Shown here piece after piece: positions 46,018 to 56,292 of a DNA stretch of 64,000 nt (positions within the stretch are counted from its first letter, which is position 1; each line of letters opens with the position of its first letter). Both the position numbers and the translations under genes were made by a program. The stretch comes from JAJPHF01 sp035293805 (GTDB taxonomy: Bacteria; Chloroflexota; UBA6077; JAJPHF01): positions 76,745 through 140,744 of the forward strand of contig DATGMD010000010.1 of NCBI GenBank assembly GCA_035293805.1. The letters are read 5' to 3'. The notes beneath the pieces were generated by a model, which saw only the letters and a list, made by a program, of their open reading frames with translations, did no database searches and had not been told where the DNA came from.

Positions 46018-47913
46018 CTAGCTGGCGGCGGCGCGGCCGACCGGCGCCACCGCCAGCCGCGGGAAGGCGGCCAGCGCTCGCCGCGCGATGCCCGGCGCGT
46101 CCAGCTCGTAGGTCGCCCGTAGCTCGCTCTGCTTGCCGTGCTCGACGAACTCATCCGGCACGGCGATCACCTCGACCGGCACCCGGCTCTTGTGCGCGGC
46201 AAGCAGCTCCAGCACGGCGCTGCCGAAGCCGCCACTCGCCGCGTGCTCCTCGACGGTCACGATCCCGCCCACCCGTCCGGCGAGGTCGAGGATCAGGGCC
46301 TCGTCCAGCGGCTTCACGAACCGCGCGTCCGCCACGGCACATGAGACGCCCTGGCGGGCCAGCAGCTCGCTCGCTTCGAGCGCCGCTGCCACGGTGTTGC
46401 CCAGCGCGACGATCGCTAGGTCGCGCCCGTCGCGCAGCAGCTCCCCCTGCCCGAGAGGAAGCACGCGCGGCTCCGGGTCGAGCGCCACGCCCGTGCCGGC
46501 ACCGCGCGGGTACCGCAGCGCGATCGGCCCCCGTCCGTTGGCCACGTGGTCGACCGCCGTGTGAACGAGGTGCTGCAGATCGTTCTCGTCGCGCGGCGCC
46601 GCGACCACCATGTTCGGCAGCGCGCGCAGGTAGGCCAAGTCGAACACGCCCTGGTGGGTCTTGCCGTCGTCGCCCACGATGCCCGCGCGGTCCAGGGCAA
46701 GCACCACCGGCAGGTTCTGCACGCAGACGTCGTGAATCACTTGGTCGTAGGCGCGCTGCAAGAACGTCGAGTAGATCGCCACTACCGGCAACCGGCCCTG
46801 CGTCGCCAGGCCCGCGGCAAAGGTCACGGCGTGCTGCTCGCAGATCCCCACGTCGAACACGCGGCGCGGGAACTCCCGCATGAGCGGCGAGAGGCCGGTC
46901 CCGTCGGGCATCGCGGCCGTGATCGCCACCACGCGCTCGTCCGCGCGCATCGCCTGCCCAAGCGCCTGGCCAAAGACCTGCGTGTACGTCGGCGCCGTCG
47001 CCGGCGCGCTGGTCGGCGGCGAGACGCCGTGCAGCTTCACCGGGTCCGCCTCCGCCGGCTCGTAGCCCTTGCCCTTCACCGTGAGCAGGTGGACCAGGGT
47101 TGGCCCCTCGCAGTTGTCGCGCACGAAGCGCAGCACCGACTCGACGTCGGCCTCGTCGTGGCCGTCCACCGGACCGACGTAGGTAAAGCCTAGCTCCTCC
47201 CAAAGCACCGTCGGCAGCACGGCGCTCTTCACGCCCCGCTTCACGCGCTTGCCGACCTCCCAGGCGAGCGGGCCGAGCGGCAGGCGGGTCACGACGTGCT
47301 CGGCCTCCTCTTTAGCCCAGTGGTAGCCGGGCCGCAGGCGGTTGAACATGCGCGCGAGCGCCCCGACGTTCGGCGCGATGGACATCTGATTGTCGTTCAG
47401 TATCAAGATCAGCCGCGTGCCGGAATGCCCGACGTGGTTCAGCGCCTCGAGCGCCATCCCGGCCGTGAGCCCCCCGTCGCCGATAATGGCCACGACGTGG
47501 TGGCGCTCCCCGGCGAGGTCCCGCGCGACCGCCATGCCGAGCGCCGCCGAGATCGAGGTGCCGGCGTGGCCTGCGCCGAACTGATCGTGGGGGCTCTCGT
47601 CGCGCGAAAGGAAGCCCGCCAGCCCGTGCTGCTGACGCAGCGTATGGAACCGCCGCGCGCGGCCGGTCAGCAGCTTGTGCGGATAGGCCTGGTGGCCGAC
47701 GTCCCAGACCAATTTGTCGGTAGGACTGTCGAACACGCGGTGGAGCGCTATAGTCAATTCGACGGTGCCTAGATTGGAGGCAAGATGACCGCCCGTGCGG
47801 GGAACGGTCGTCAGCAGCTCCGCGCGGATCTCGGCGGCGACCTGCTGCAGCTGCGCGGGCGTCAGCGGGCGCAAATCGGCCGGGCTCTCGATCCGATCGA
47901 GCAGACGGGTCAT
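46018..47913 (-). CDS. dxs: 1-deoxy-D-xylulose-5-phosphate synthase
   Basis: 631 residues from ATG 47913, with GGAGGTGAC adjacent. The thiamine diphosphate enzyme makes DXP from pyruvate and glyceraldehyde 3-phosphate, the entry to the MEP isoprenoid pathway. Motifs run in order: DKLVWDVGHQAYPHKLLTGR, HAGTSISAALGMAVARDLAG, the ThDP motif IGDGGLTAGMALEALNHVGH, LNDNQMSIAPNVGALA, then the pyrimidine-binding domain AAMPDGTGLSPLMREFPRRV and DVGICEQHAVTFAAGLATQG with the conserved glutamate, and the C-terminal domain KPLDEALILDLAGRVGGIVT. Full length is normal. An extended -10 TGATAGACT on this strand at 47951-47943 lies about 30 bases upstream. It is divergent from the glycerate kinase gene. Confidence 0.96.
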   Translation of the reverse strand: MTRLLDRIESPADLRPLTPAQLQQVAAEIRAELLTTVPRTGGHLASNLGTVELTIALHRVFDSPTDKLVWDVGHQAYPHKLLTGRARRFHTLRQQHGLAGFLSRDESPHDQFGAGHAGTSISAALGMAVARDLAGERHHVVAIIGDGGLTAGMALEALNHVGHSGTRLILILNDNQMSIAPNVGALARMFNRLRPGYHWAKEEAEHVVTRLPLGPLAWEVGKRVKRGVKSAVLPTVLWEELGFTYVGPVDGHDEADVESVLRFVRDNCEGPTLVHLLTVKGKGYEPAEADPVKLHGVSPPTSAPATAPTYTQVFGQALGQAMRADERVVAITAAMPDGTGLSPLMREFPRRVFDVGICEQHAVTFAAGLATQGRLPVVAIYSTFLQRAYDQVIHDVCVQNLPVVLALDRAGIVGDDGKTHQGVFDLAYLRALPNMVVAAPRDENDLQHLVHTAVDHVANGRGPIALRYPRGAGTGVALDPEPRVLPLGQGELLRDGRDLAIVALGNTVAAALEASELLARQGVSCAVADARFVKPLDEALILDLAGRVGGIVTVEEHAASGGFGSAVLELLAAHKSRVPVEVIAVPDEFVEHGKQSELRATYELDAPGIARRALAAFPRLAVAPVGRAAAS

Positions 47914-47942
47914 GTCACCTCCAGTGTGCGGGGCGCTATGGA

Positions 47943-47951
47943 AGTCTATCA
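47943..47951 (-). promoter_or_regulatory. Extended -10 promoter of dxs
   Basis: On the minus strand TGATAGACT matches TGn-TATAAT in extended form and would start transcription about 25 bases before the dxs ATG. No -35 is clear. Confidence 0.4.
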
Positions 47952-47996
47952 GCTACTCTGGCGGGGTGCCCACCACCCCAGGGCGAGCAACGGGCC

Positions 47997-49322
47997 ATGA
48001 CCGACGAGCAGCGCCAGATCGCCCGCGATGTGTTTGCCGCCGCGCTCGCGGCCGTCGCGCCCGACGCGGCCATCAGCCGCCACCTGCGCCGCGAGGGCGC
48101 CCGCCTCCTCGTGGACGACGCCCCCTACGACCTCGCCAGCTACCGCCGCCTGCGCGTGATCGGCGCCGGCAAGGCCAGCGGCGCCATGGCCGCCGCCGTC
48201 GAACCGCTCCTCGGCGATCGGCTCGACCAGGGCCTGGTCGTCGTCAAGGACGGCTACGCCGTGCCGACCGCCCGCATCACCCTACGCGAGGCCGGCCACC
48301 CGGTCCCCGACGCGCGCGGGCTGGCCGCGACGGCCGAGGCGCTCGCGCTGGTCCGCGACCTAGGCGCGGACGACCTGCTGCTCGTCCTCCTCTCCGGCGG
48401 CGGCTCGGCCCTGCTGGCGCAGCCGGTCCCCGGCGTCGACCTTGCCGCGCTGCAGGCGACGACAGACCTGCTGCTGCGGGCGGGCGCGGCCATCCGCGAG
48501 GTGAACACCGTCCGCAAGCACCTGTCGCTGGTGAAAGGCGGCGGCCTGGCGCGGCTCGCGGCCCCGGCCACCGTGCTCGTCCTCGTCCTGTCCGACGTGC
48601 TGGGCGACCCGCTCGACGTGATCGCCTCCGGGCCGTTCGCGCCCGACCCGACGACCTTCGCCGACGCTGCGGCGGTACTCACGCGCCACGACCTGTGGGA
48701 CCGCGTCCCGGCTTCCGTCGCCGCCCACCTGCGGGCCGGCCTGGCAGGCGAAGCCGCGGAGACGCCCAAGCCTGGCGATCCGGCCTTCGCACGCGTGCGC
48801 CACGCGGTGATCGGCAGCAACGGGCTGGCCGCCGAGGCCGCTGCCGCGCGCGCGTGCGCCCTCGGACTGCACACGCTGCTCCTCTCTACTTACGTCGAGG
48901 GCGAGGCGCGCGAGGTCGGCCGCGTGCTGGGCGCGCTCGCCCGCGAGCTAGCCCACCACGGCCGACCGCTGCCACGCCCCGCCTGCCTCGTGCTGGGCGG
49001 GGAAACCACGGTGACCGTGCGCGGCGCCGGGCTCGGCGGACGTAACCAGGAGGTCGCGCTCGGGGCGCTGCCCGACCTGGCCGGCCTCGCCGACGTGCTG
49101 GTGCTGAGCGCGGCCACCGACGGCGGCGACGGCCCAACCGACGCCGCCGGGGCGTGGGCCGACGGCACGTCGCTCGCGCGCGCCACCGCGCTCGGGCTGG
49201 ACCCCCTCGACTACCTCGCCCGCAACGACGCCTACCATTTCTTCGCCGCGCTGGACGACTTGCTCCGCACCGGCCCCACGCTGACGAACGTCAACGACCT
49301 CATGTTCGTTTACGCCTTCTAG
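47997..49322 (+). CDS. Glycerate 2-kinase (GckA/TtuD type, MOFRL family)
   Basis: 441 residues from ATG 47997. The N-terminal DUF4147 domain has RRLRVIGAGKASGAMAAAVE, GLVVVKDGYAVPT, REAGHPVPDARGLAATAEAL and LLLVLLSGGGSALLAQPVPG, plus VLVLSDVLGDPLDVIASGPF. The C-terminal MOFRL domain contains CLVLGGETTVTVRGAGLGGR and LSAATDGGDGPTDAAGAWAD. The family phosphorylates D-glycerate at C2 using ATP; older annotations call it hydroxypyruvate reductase TtuD. The protein looks complete. It could feed glycerate from photorespiration-like, serine or sugar-acid pathways into glycolysis. It is divergent from dxs and convergent with dapA, separated from the latter by a long perfect hairpin. Confidence 0.92.
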   Translation: MTDEQRQIARDVFAAALAAVAPDAAISRHLRREGARLLVDDAPYDLASYRRLRVIGAGKASGAMAAAVEPLLGDRLDQGLVVVKDGYAVPTARITLREAGHPVPDARGLAATAEALALVRDLGADDLLLVLLSGGGSALLAQPVPGVDLAALQATTDLLLRAGAAIREVNTVRKHLSLVKGGGLARLAAPATVLVLVLSDVLGDPLDVIASGPFAPDPTTFADAAAVLTRHDLWDRVPASVAAHLRAGLAGEAAETPKPGDPAFARVRHAVIGSNGLAAEAAAARACALGLHTLLLSTYVEGEAREVGRVLGALARELAHHGRPLPRPACLVLGGETTVTVRGAGLGGRNQEVALGALPDLAGLADVLVLSAATDGGDGPTDAAGAWADGTSLARATALGLDPLDYLARNDAYHFFAALDDLLRTGPTLTNVNDLMFVYAF

Positions 49323-49360
49323 CGGGGGCAATGCCGGGCGCGCATCGGGGCGAATACGGG

Positions 49361-49414
49361 CAACGGTCAAACGCGAGATGGTCAGCTCCCCCACCATCTC
49401 GCGTTTGACCGTTG
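49361..49414. terminator. Perfect 22-bp hairpin between convergent glycerate kinase and dapA
   Basis: The arms 49361-49382 and 49393-49414 are exactly complementary (each starting CAACGGTC read inward) around a 10-base loop. It lies 39 bases after one stop and 9 after the other. No T-run follows on either side, so a tail-less bidirectional terminator is the likely role. Confidence 0.6.
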
Positions 49415-49422
49415 ACGACGTT

Positions 49423-50325
49423 CTAGACCGCCGCACCCACGGGCAGATCGATCGTGAGGGGGGCAAGCGCGGAGTCCATGACAGCGGCGCTCCGCTCGTC
49501 CACCTCGACGAGCGGCAAGCGCAGGCCGCCCACGGGGAACCCGACGCGGCCGAGGGCGTACTTGAGCGGGCTGGGACTGGTCGTCACGAAGCAGGCGCGC
49601 GTGAGCGGGAGTAGCCGGCGGTGGATCGCGGCCGCGGTCGCCACGTCGCCGGCCAGGAAGCGGTCGATCATCTGCCGGATTTGCCGGCCCACTAGGTGGC
49701 TGGTCACGCTGATCACGCCGTACCCGCCGATAGCGAGCAGCGGCAGCGTGTCGGCGTCGTTGCCGCTCCAGACGCGGAAGTCGGGGCGCGTCCCGTCGAT
49801 GATCTGACCAATGGCCTCCAGGTCACCGCTCGCTTCCTTCACGCCGACGATGTTGTCGATCACGCTCAGGCGAATCGTCGTCGCCGGCACCATGTTCGTG
49901 GCCGACCGGCTGGGAATGTTGTACAGGATGAGCGGCAACGGCACCGCCTCCGCGATCGCCTTGAAGTGGGCGTACAGCCCTTCCTGCGGCGGCTTGTTGT
50001 AGTAGGGCACGGGGCCCAGGATGCCGGTGACGCCGATCTCGGCGGCCTCGCGGCTCAGCTCGATGCTCTCGGCCGTGCAGTAGTTGCAGGTGCCCGCGAT
50101 CACGGCCGCCCGATCCCCGACCGCCTCGCGGACCTCCCCGAACAACCGCAGCTTCTCGTCGCGCGTGAGCGTCGGCGATTCGCCCGTGGTGCCGGCCACC
50201 ACCAGGCCTTCCGACCCCGACGCCACCAGGGCCTCCGCAAGCTGCCGCGCCCGCGCGTAGTCCACGCGCCCGGCCGCGTCGAAAGGCGTCGCCATCGCCG
50301 TCAGCAGCCGCCCGATCTCCGGCAT
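49423..50325 (-). CDS. dapA: 4-hydroxy-tetrahydrodipicolinate synthase
   Basis: 300 residues from ATG 50325 (GGGAAGGGG upstream). A class I aldolase-type TIM barrel: GRLLTAMATPFDAAGRVDYA at the N-terminus, VVAGTTGESPTLTRDEKLRL with the Thr-Thr pair, GPVPYYNKPPQEGLYAHFKA with the catalytic tyrosine, LILYNIPSRSATNM with the proton-relay tyrosine, and IVGVKEASGDLEAIGQI containing the Schiff-base lysine. It condenses pyruvate with aspartate semialdehyde, committing carbon to DAP and lysine. Transcription order is dapB, asd, dapA, with short gaps of 38 and 72 bases, so the three form a probable operon downstream of pnp. Confidence 0.96.
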   Translation of the reverse strand: MPEIGRLLTAMATPFDAAGRVDYARARQLAEALVASGSEGLVVAGTTGESPTLTRDEKLRLFGEVREAVGDRAAVIAGTCNYCTAESIELSREAAEIGVTGILGPVPYYNKPPQEGLYAHFKAIAEAVPLPLILYNIPSRSATNMVPATTIRLSVIDNIVGVKEASGDLEAIGQIIDGTRPDFRVWSGNDADTLPLLAIGGYGVISVTSHLVGRQIRQMIDRFLAGDVATAAAIHRRLLPLTRACFVTTSPSPLKYALGRVGFPVGGLRLPLVEVDERSAAVMDSALAPLTIDLPVGAAV

Positions 50326-50363
50326 CTCCGTCCCCTTCCCACGGTCTGCTTCCCCGGGCGCGG

Positions 50364-51419
50364 TCAGCCCGCCGCGCCTCGGCCCGCCACCACCGGACTG
50401 CTGGCGCCGGCGAGATGCCGGCGCGCGAGCAACTCCGCGATCTGCACGGCGTTGAGCGCCGCCCCCTTGCGCAGGTTGTCCGCCACGACCCACATCGCCA
50501 GGCCGTTCGGGTGCGAGGCGTCGGCCCGAAGGCGGCCGACGAAGACTTGATCCCGGCCCGCGGCGTAGCTGGCGAGTGGGTAGTGCGCCGCGACCGGGTC
50601 GTCGATCACGTACACGCCCGGCGCATGCTCCAGGACCTGACGCGCCTCCGCCGGCGTCATCGGCCGCGTGAATTCCGCGTGGACCGCCTCGGAGTGCCCC
50701 ACGGGCACCGGCACGCGCACTGTCGTCGCCGAGACGGGCAGGTCCGGGACGTGCATGATCTTGCGCGTCTCCTGGACCATCTTCCACTCTTCCTTCGTGT
50801 AGCCGTTGTCGAGGAAGATGTCGATGTGCGGCAGGACGTTGAAGGCGATCTGATGCGGATAGACGCGCGGCTCGATCGCCTCGCCGGCCAGCAGCTGGCG
50901 CGTCTGCAGCTCCAGCTCCTCCACCGCCTCGCGCCCCGTACCTGACACACTCTGATACGTGTCCACCACCACGCGCCGCAGCGAGTTCACCTGGTGCAGC
51001 GGGTTGAGCGCGACGACCATCTGGATCGTCGAGCAGTTCGGGTTGGCGATGATTCCGGTGTGCGAGTAAGCGTCAGCGGGGTTCACCTCGGGCACGACCA
51101 GCGGCACGGCCGGGTCCATGCGCCAGGCAGCACTGTTGTCGATCACGATCGCTCCCGCGGCGGCGGCGGCCGGGGCGAGCGCCTTGCTCACGTCGCCGCC
51201 GGCCGAGAACAGCGCGAAGTCAATACCGCGGAAGGAGGACGACCTGGCCGACTCGACGGGCAGCTCCTCGCCTGCGAAGGGCAGGCGCGTGCCCGCCGAG
51301 CGGTCGGACGCCAGCAAGCGCAGCTCCGCGATCGGGAAGCGGCGCTCCTCCAGAATTCGCAGGAACTCGTGGCCCACCAGCCCGGTCGCGCCCAGAATCG
51401 CGACCCGAAAAGCGCTCAT
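50364..51419 (-). CDS. asd: Aspartate-semialdehyde dehydrogenase
   Basis: 351 residues from ATG 51419, with GGGAGCTGAG upstream. The Rossmann start is VAILGATGLVGHEFLRILEE. DNSAAWRMDPAVPLVVPEVN, IIANPNCSTIQMVVALNPLH containing the catalytic cysteine, and VVVDTYQSVSGTGREAVEEL are standard family blocks; the active-site histidine lies in the later VPVPVGHSEAVHAEF segment. It reduces aspartyl phosphate to the semialdehyde used by DapA and for threonine and methionine. Here it sits between dapB and dapA, suggesting the product is directed toward lysine/DAP. aspartokinase is not in the window. Confidence 0.95.
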   Translation of the reverse strand: MSAFRVAILGATGLVGHEFLRILEERRFPIAELRLLASDRSAGTRLPFAGEELPVESARSSSFRGIDFALFSAGGDVSKALAPAAAAAGAIVIDNSAAWRMDPAVPLVVPEVNPADAYSHTGIIANPNCSTIQMVVALNPLHQVNSLRRVVVDTYQSVSGTGREAVEELELQTRQLLAGEAIEPRVYPHQIAFNVLPHIDIFLDNGYTKEEWKMVQETRKIMHVPDLPVSATTVRVPVPVGHSEAVHAEFTRPMTPAEARQVLEHAPGVYVIDDPVAAHYPLASYAAGRDQVFVGRLRADASHPNGLAMWVVADNLRKGAALNAVQIAELLARRHLAGASSPVVAGRGAAG

Positions 51420-51491
51420 GATCTCTCAGCTCCCACACCCAGGCACGCCCCACCTGCCTTCTGCAAACAGCCGCTCGGGGCAGCCAACAGT

Positions 51492-52292
51492 TTAGCCGAG
51501 GCCCAGTAACGGGTCCAGCCCATACACCAGGCCGCGATGCGCGCCGATGGCCCGCACCGCCAATAGGACGCCGGGCACGTAGGCCTCGCGCGAGGTCGCG
51601 TCGTGCCGCAGCGTCAGCACCTGCCCCGGCCCGCCGAACAGCACCTCCTGGTGCCCGACGAGCCCGGGCAGCCGCACGCTGTGGACCCGCACGCCCTCCA
51701 CCTCACCACCCCGCGCCCCGGCGAGCGTGCGCTTGGTCGTGCGGTCGGCCGCGAACGGCTCGCCGCGCGCTCGCGCCATCGCCTCCGCCGTGGCCAGCGC
51801 CGTGCCCGAGGGCGCGTCCGCCTTCCCGTCGTGGTGCAGCTCCACGATCTCCGCCGCGCCGAAGTAGCGGCTGGCCAGCCGCGCGAAGTGAATCAACAGG
51901 ACGGCGCCCACCGCAAAGTTCGGCACGACCGCCACGCCCACCCCGGCGGCCTCGGCAAGCGCCCCCAGCTCGGCGCACTCCGACGCGCCCAGCCCCGACG
52001 TTCCGATCACCGTGGCGACGCCGGCCCGCAGGGCCGCGCGCGCGATCGGCAGTGCGGCGTCGGGAAGCGTGAAGTCCACCAGCACGTCGGGCCGCGCGTC
52101 GTGCAGCAGCGCGTCGACCGCGGTGTGAAGGGCCAAGCTGGCGCCGCCGGGCCGCTCCACGGTCGCGCCGGCCACCTGGCTCAGCCCTCCGACCAGCCGC
52201 AGGTCGGGCGCGTCGTCGATGGCGCGCACGACCTCACGGCCCACACGCCCCCGCGCTCCGGCCACCGCGACCCGAATTTCCGCCTCGCTCAC
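51492..52292 (-). CDS. dapB: 4-hydroxy-tetrahydrodipicolinate reductase
   Basis: 266 residues from GTG 52292 (GCGGAGCGG upstream; the frame extends to 52319 without a better start). The nucleotide-binding N-terminus is IRVAVAGARGRVGREVVRAI; DVLVDFTLPDAALPIARAAL, VIGTSGLGASECAEL and VVPNFAVGAVLLIHFARLAS follow. The catalytic segment reads IVELHHDGKADAPSGTALAT (H-H-x-x-K-x-D-x-P-S-G-T-A), and the tetramerisation C-terminus is present. It reduces the DapA product with NAD(P)H. It is first in the dapB-asd-dapA group. A long hairpin lies just before its start, next to the end of pnp. Confidence 0.94.
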   Translation of the reverse strand: MSEAEIRVAVAGARGRVGREVVRAIDDAPDLRLVGGLSQVAGATVERPGGASLALHTAVDALLHDARPDVLVDFTLPDAALPIARAALRAGVATVIGTSGLGASECAELGALAEAAGVGVAVVPNFAVGAVLLIHFARLASRYFGAAEIVELHHDGKADAPSGTALATAEAMARARGEPFAADRTTKRTLAGARGGEVEGVRVHSVRLPGLVGHQEVLFGGPGQVLTLRHDATSREAYVPGVLLAVRAIGAHRGLVYGLDPLLGLG

Positions 52293-52315
52293 CGCCGCTC
52301 CGCCCGCGCGCAACA

Positions 52316-52363
52316 GCAAGCAGCCACCAGCCGCTGGACGCCAACGAGCTGGTGGCTGCTTGC
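52316..52363. terminator. Perfect 16-bp hairpin between pnp and dapB
   Basis: GCAAGCAGCCACCAGC at 52316-52331 pairs exactly with 52348-52363 around a 16-base loop. It lies upstream of dapB and downstream of pnp on the minus strand, with no T-run. It may end most pnp transcripts or act in the dapB leader. Confidence 0.5.
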
Positions 52364-52397
52364 CGATAGGCGATCGCTAGTCCTCAGCTGGTGGACC

Positions 52398-52442
52398 GAG
52401 TGGGTGTGAAGGGTTGATCGAGTCAAACATCCACACCCACTC
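52398..52442. terminator. Second hairpin directly after pnp
   Basis: GAGTGGGTGTG (52398-52408) pairs with CACACCCACTC (52432-52442), an 11-bp stem with a 23-base loop, starting 17 bases beyond the pnp stop. The pairing continues imperfectly outward (ACC with AGGT). Together with the 52316-52363 stem it makes a double hairpin between pnp and dapB. Confidence 0.45.
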
Positions 52443-52459
52443 AGGTCAGATGCTTAGAT

Positions 52460-54871
<2,412 letters not shown>

Positions 54872-55143
54872 ATGTACTCCTCGCTCGGCCGGAGACGTGA
54901 TCCAGGGGGTCCATCCGCAACGCCGACGAGGCGCCAGTGGGCGCTGTGGCCGAAGAAAAACTCAGGACGAACGTCCTGAGTTGAGGGCCGCTTGCGCTAC
55001 TTACGCATCCCGCACTGCGCGGGGAGGTGCTGTTGGCGGCTTGCTCGCTGGCTGTCGGACGACCGAGGCAACTCGCCAACCTCCCGAGGGTTCGCCACGT
55101 CTCGCGGCGCGAATCCTTCTCTACCCCGTTCTTACTGGAGACG
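54872..55143 (-). promoter_or_regulatory. Long structured pnp leader (putative attenuator)
   Basis: About 265 bases between the predicted transcription start near 55137 and the pnp ATG. The RNA can form a long imperfect helix (GGGAGGT/ACCTCCC with TTGGCG/CGCCAA near 55083-55070 and 55040-55022 on the plus-strand numbering) and then an intrinsic terminator at 54956-54982. No leader peptide or known riboswitch motif is recognised; T-box and ribosomal-protein leader signatures were looked for and not seen. A regulatory leader is inferred. Confidence 0.45.
54956..54982 (-). terminator. Intrinsic terminator in the pnp leader
   Basis: Read on the minus strand, AACTCAGGACG-TT-CGTCCTGAGTT forms an 11-bp stem followed by TTTCTT. 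It is oriented to stop transcription entering pnp, 85 bases before the ATG, so it must be bypassed or conditional. Confidence 0.75.
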
Positions 55144-55152
55144 ATTATAGCA
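55144..55152 (-). promoter_or_regulatory. Extended -10 promoter of pnp
   Basis: On the minus strand TGCTATAAT is a perfect extended -10 (TGn plus consensus TATAAT). It places the start of transcription near 55137. Confidence 0.65.
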
Positions 55153-55471
55153 CACGGCCGACGGCCGTCCTCCGCCAGCCCCTCCGGCGCACCGATGCCC
55201 AAGGTCGGGACGGTGTCGCCCTCGCCGGCCACAGTCGAGCCCCTCCGCGCCGAAGGCGAAACGCGCCGGGCTGCGCCCGCGCCACACCGGCCCATGGCGT
55301 TGCACAATGCGCGCGACGCCGCGCGGCCCTCCAGGGTTCCTCGTCGGTCGCGAGCCGGCAACGCGCCTCCAGCGCTGCTCAGGACGCTCGCCCGCTAGAG
55401 GCAACGCCGGTGGAAGCTCGTCCCCACCCGCCCGGCGCTCGATACTCCCGCCGTTGCGCTTGCGCTGCCAG
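55153..55471. other. Gene-free region between otsB and the pnp promoter
   Basis: About 320 bases. Open frames exist on both strands but none has protein-like composition or an RBS, and no rpsO is present. I see no repeat, tRNA or regulatory element. Confidence 0.45.
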
Positions 55472-56287
55472 TTAGCCGCCCGCCGCGAGCGCGTCCAGCA
55501 GCGCCTCCACCCCGGCCACGCCGTTCACCGCGCCGTCCGCTTCGGCGAGCAGCTCCGCGGGCGCCTCGGTGCTGTTCACGGCCACTGTTAGCACGCGCGC
55601 CTGCCCCTCGGCACCCGCTGTGTGCAGCGTGCGCATGGCGTCCAGGTCCGTCCGATCGTCGCCCAGGTACAGCGCGGCGCGCAGCCCGTAGCGACGCAGC
55701 AGACAGCCCACCGCCGTGCCCTTCGACACCGCGACCGGCGGGCGCAGCTCGACGACTTGCCGCCCTTCGGTAATGCGGAGCGGGGCCGCCGCCGGGATCG
55801 ACGCCAGCGCGGCCAGGATCGCCTCGCGTGCCGCCTCCGGGTCGGCGGCGCCGCGATAGTGGATCGACGCCGTGAGTCCCTTCGGCTCGTAGCGCACGTC
55901 CGCACGCTGCACACACCGCGCCGCCTCGCGGAGCGTAATGGCGATGGGCTCCCGGCAGGCCGCCGCCTCGGGGTGCGTCCAGTGGCGCCGACCCACCAGC
56001 GCCTCCATCCCGTGGTTGCCGACGTAGACGACGCCTGGCACGTCCAGCAGACGGCGCGCGTCAGCGGCGCCGCGGCCGCTGATCGCCGCCACCAGCGTGA
56101 GCCGCCCGAGCAGCGTGCGGACCGCCTCGCGCGCCGCGGGACGGATCGTCGCCAGCTCCGGCCGCGGGGCGATGCGGCTGAGCGTGCCGTCGAGGTCCAC
56201 TAGCAGCGCGGCTCCCGGCTGGTGCAGCACCTCGCCGGCGGCCGCCAGCAGCGCCTCGCCCCGCAACATCGGCCGTGCTCGGGTCAT
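55472..56287 (-). CDS. otsB: Trehalose-6-phosphate phosphatase
   Basis: 271 residues; ATG 56287 is used, ATG 56269 is possible. HAD-superfamily motifs define it: motif I LLVDLDGTLSRIAPRPELAT, motif II VAAISGRGAADARRLLD, a cap region with YVGNHGMEALVGRRHW, the lysine motif VVELRPPVAVSKGTAVGCLL and motif IV ALYLGDDRTDLDAMRTL. It removes phosphate from trehalose 6-phosphate to give trehalose. No otsA is in the window, so the synthase must be elsewhere. Its start lies only 5 bases after the stop of the amidase gene, so the two are probably co-transcribed. With glgX it indicates glycogen and trehalose metabolism. Confidence 0.92.
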   Translation of the reverse strand: MTRARPMLRGEALLAAAGEVLHQPGAALLVDLDGTLSRIAPRPELATIRPAAREAVRTLLGRLTLVAAISGRGAADARRLLDVPGVVYVGNHGMEALVGRRHWTHPEAAACREPIAITLREAARCVQRADVRYEPKGLTASIHYRGAADPEAAREAILAALASIPAAAPLRITEGRQVVELRPPVAVSKGTAVGCLLRRYGLRAALYLGDDRTDLDAMRTLHTAGAEGQARVLTVAVNSTEAPAELLAEADGAVNGVAGVEALLDALAAGG

Positions 56288-56292
56288 GCCGG

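Noticed and set aside
54872..55143. T-box or ribosomal-protein S15 leader before pnp
   Set aside because: No T-box sequence (GGGTGGNACCGCG) and no rpsO gene were found.
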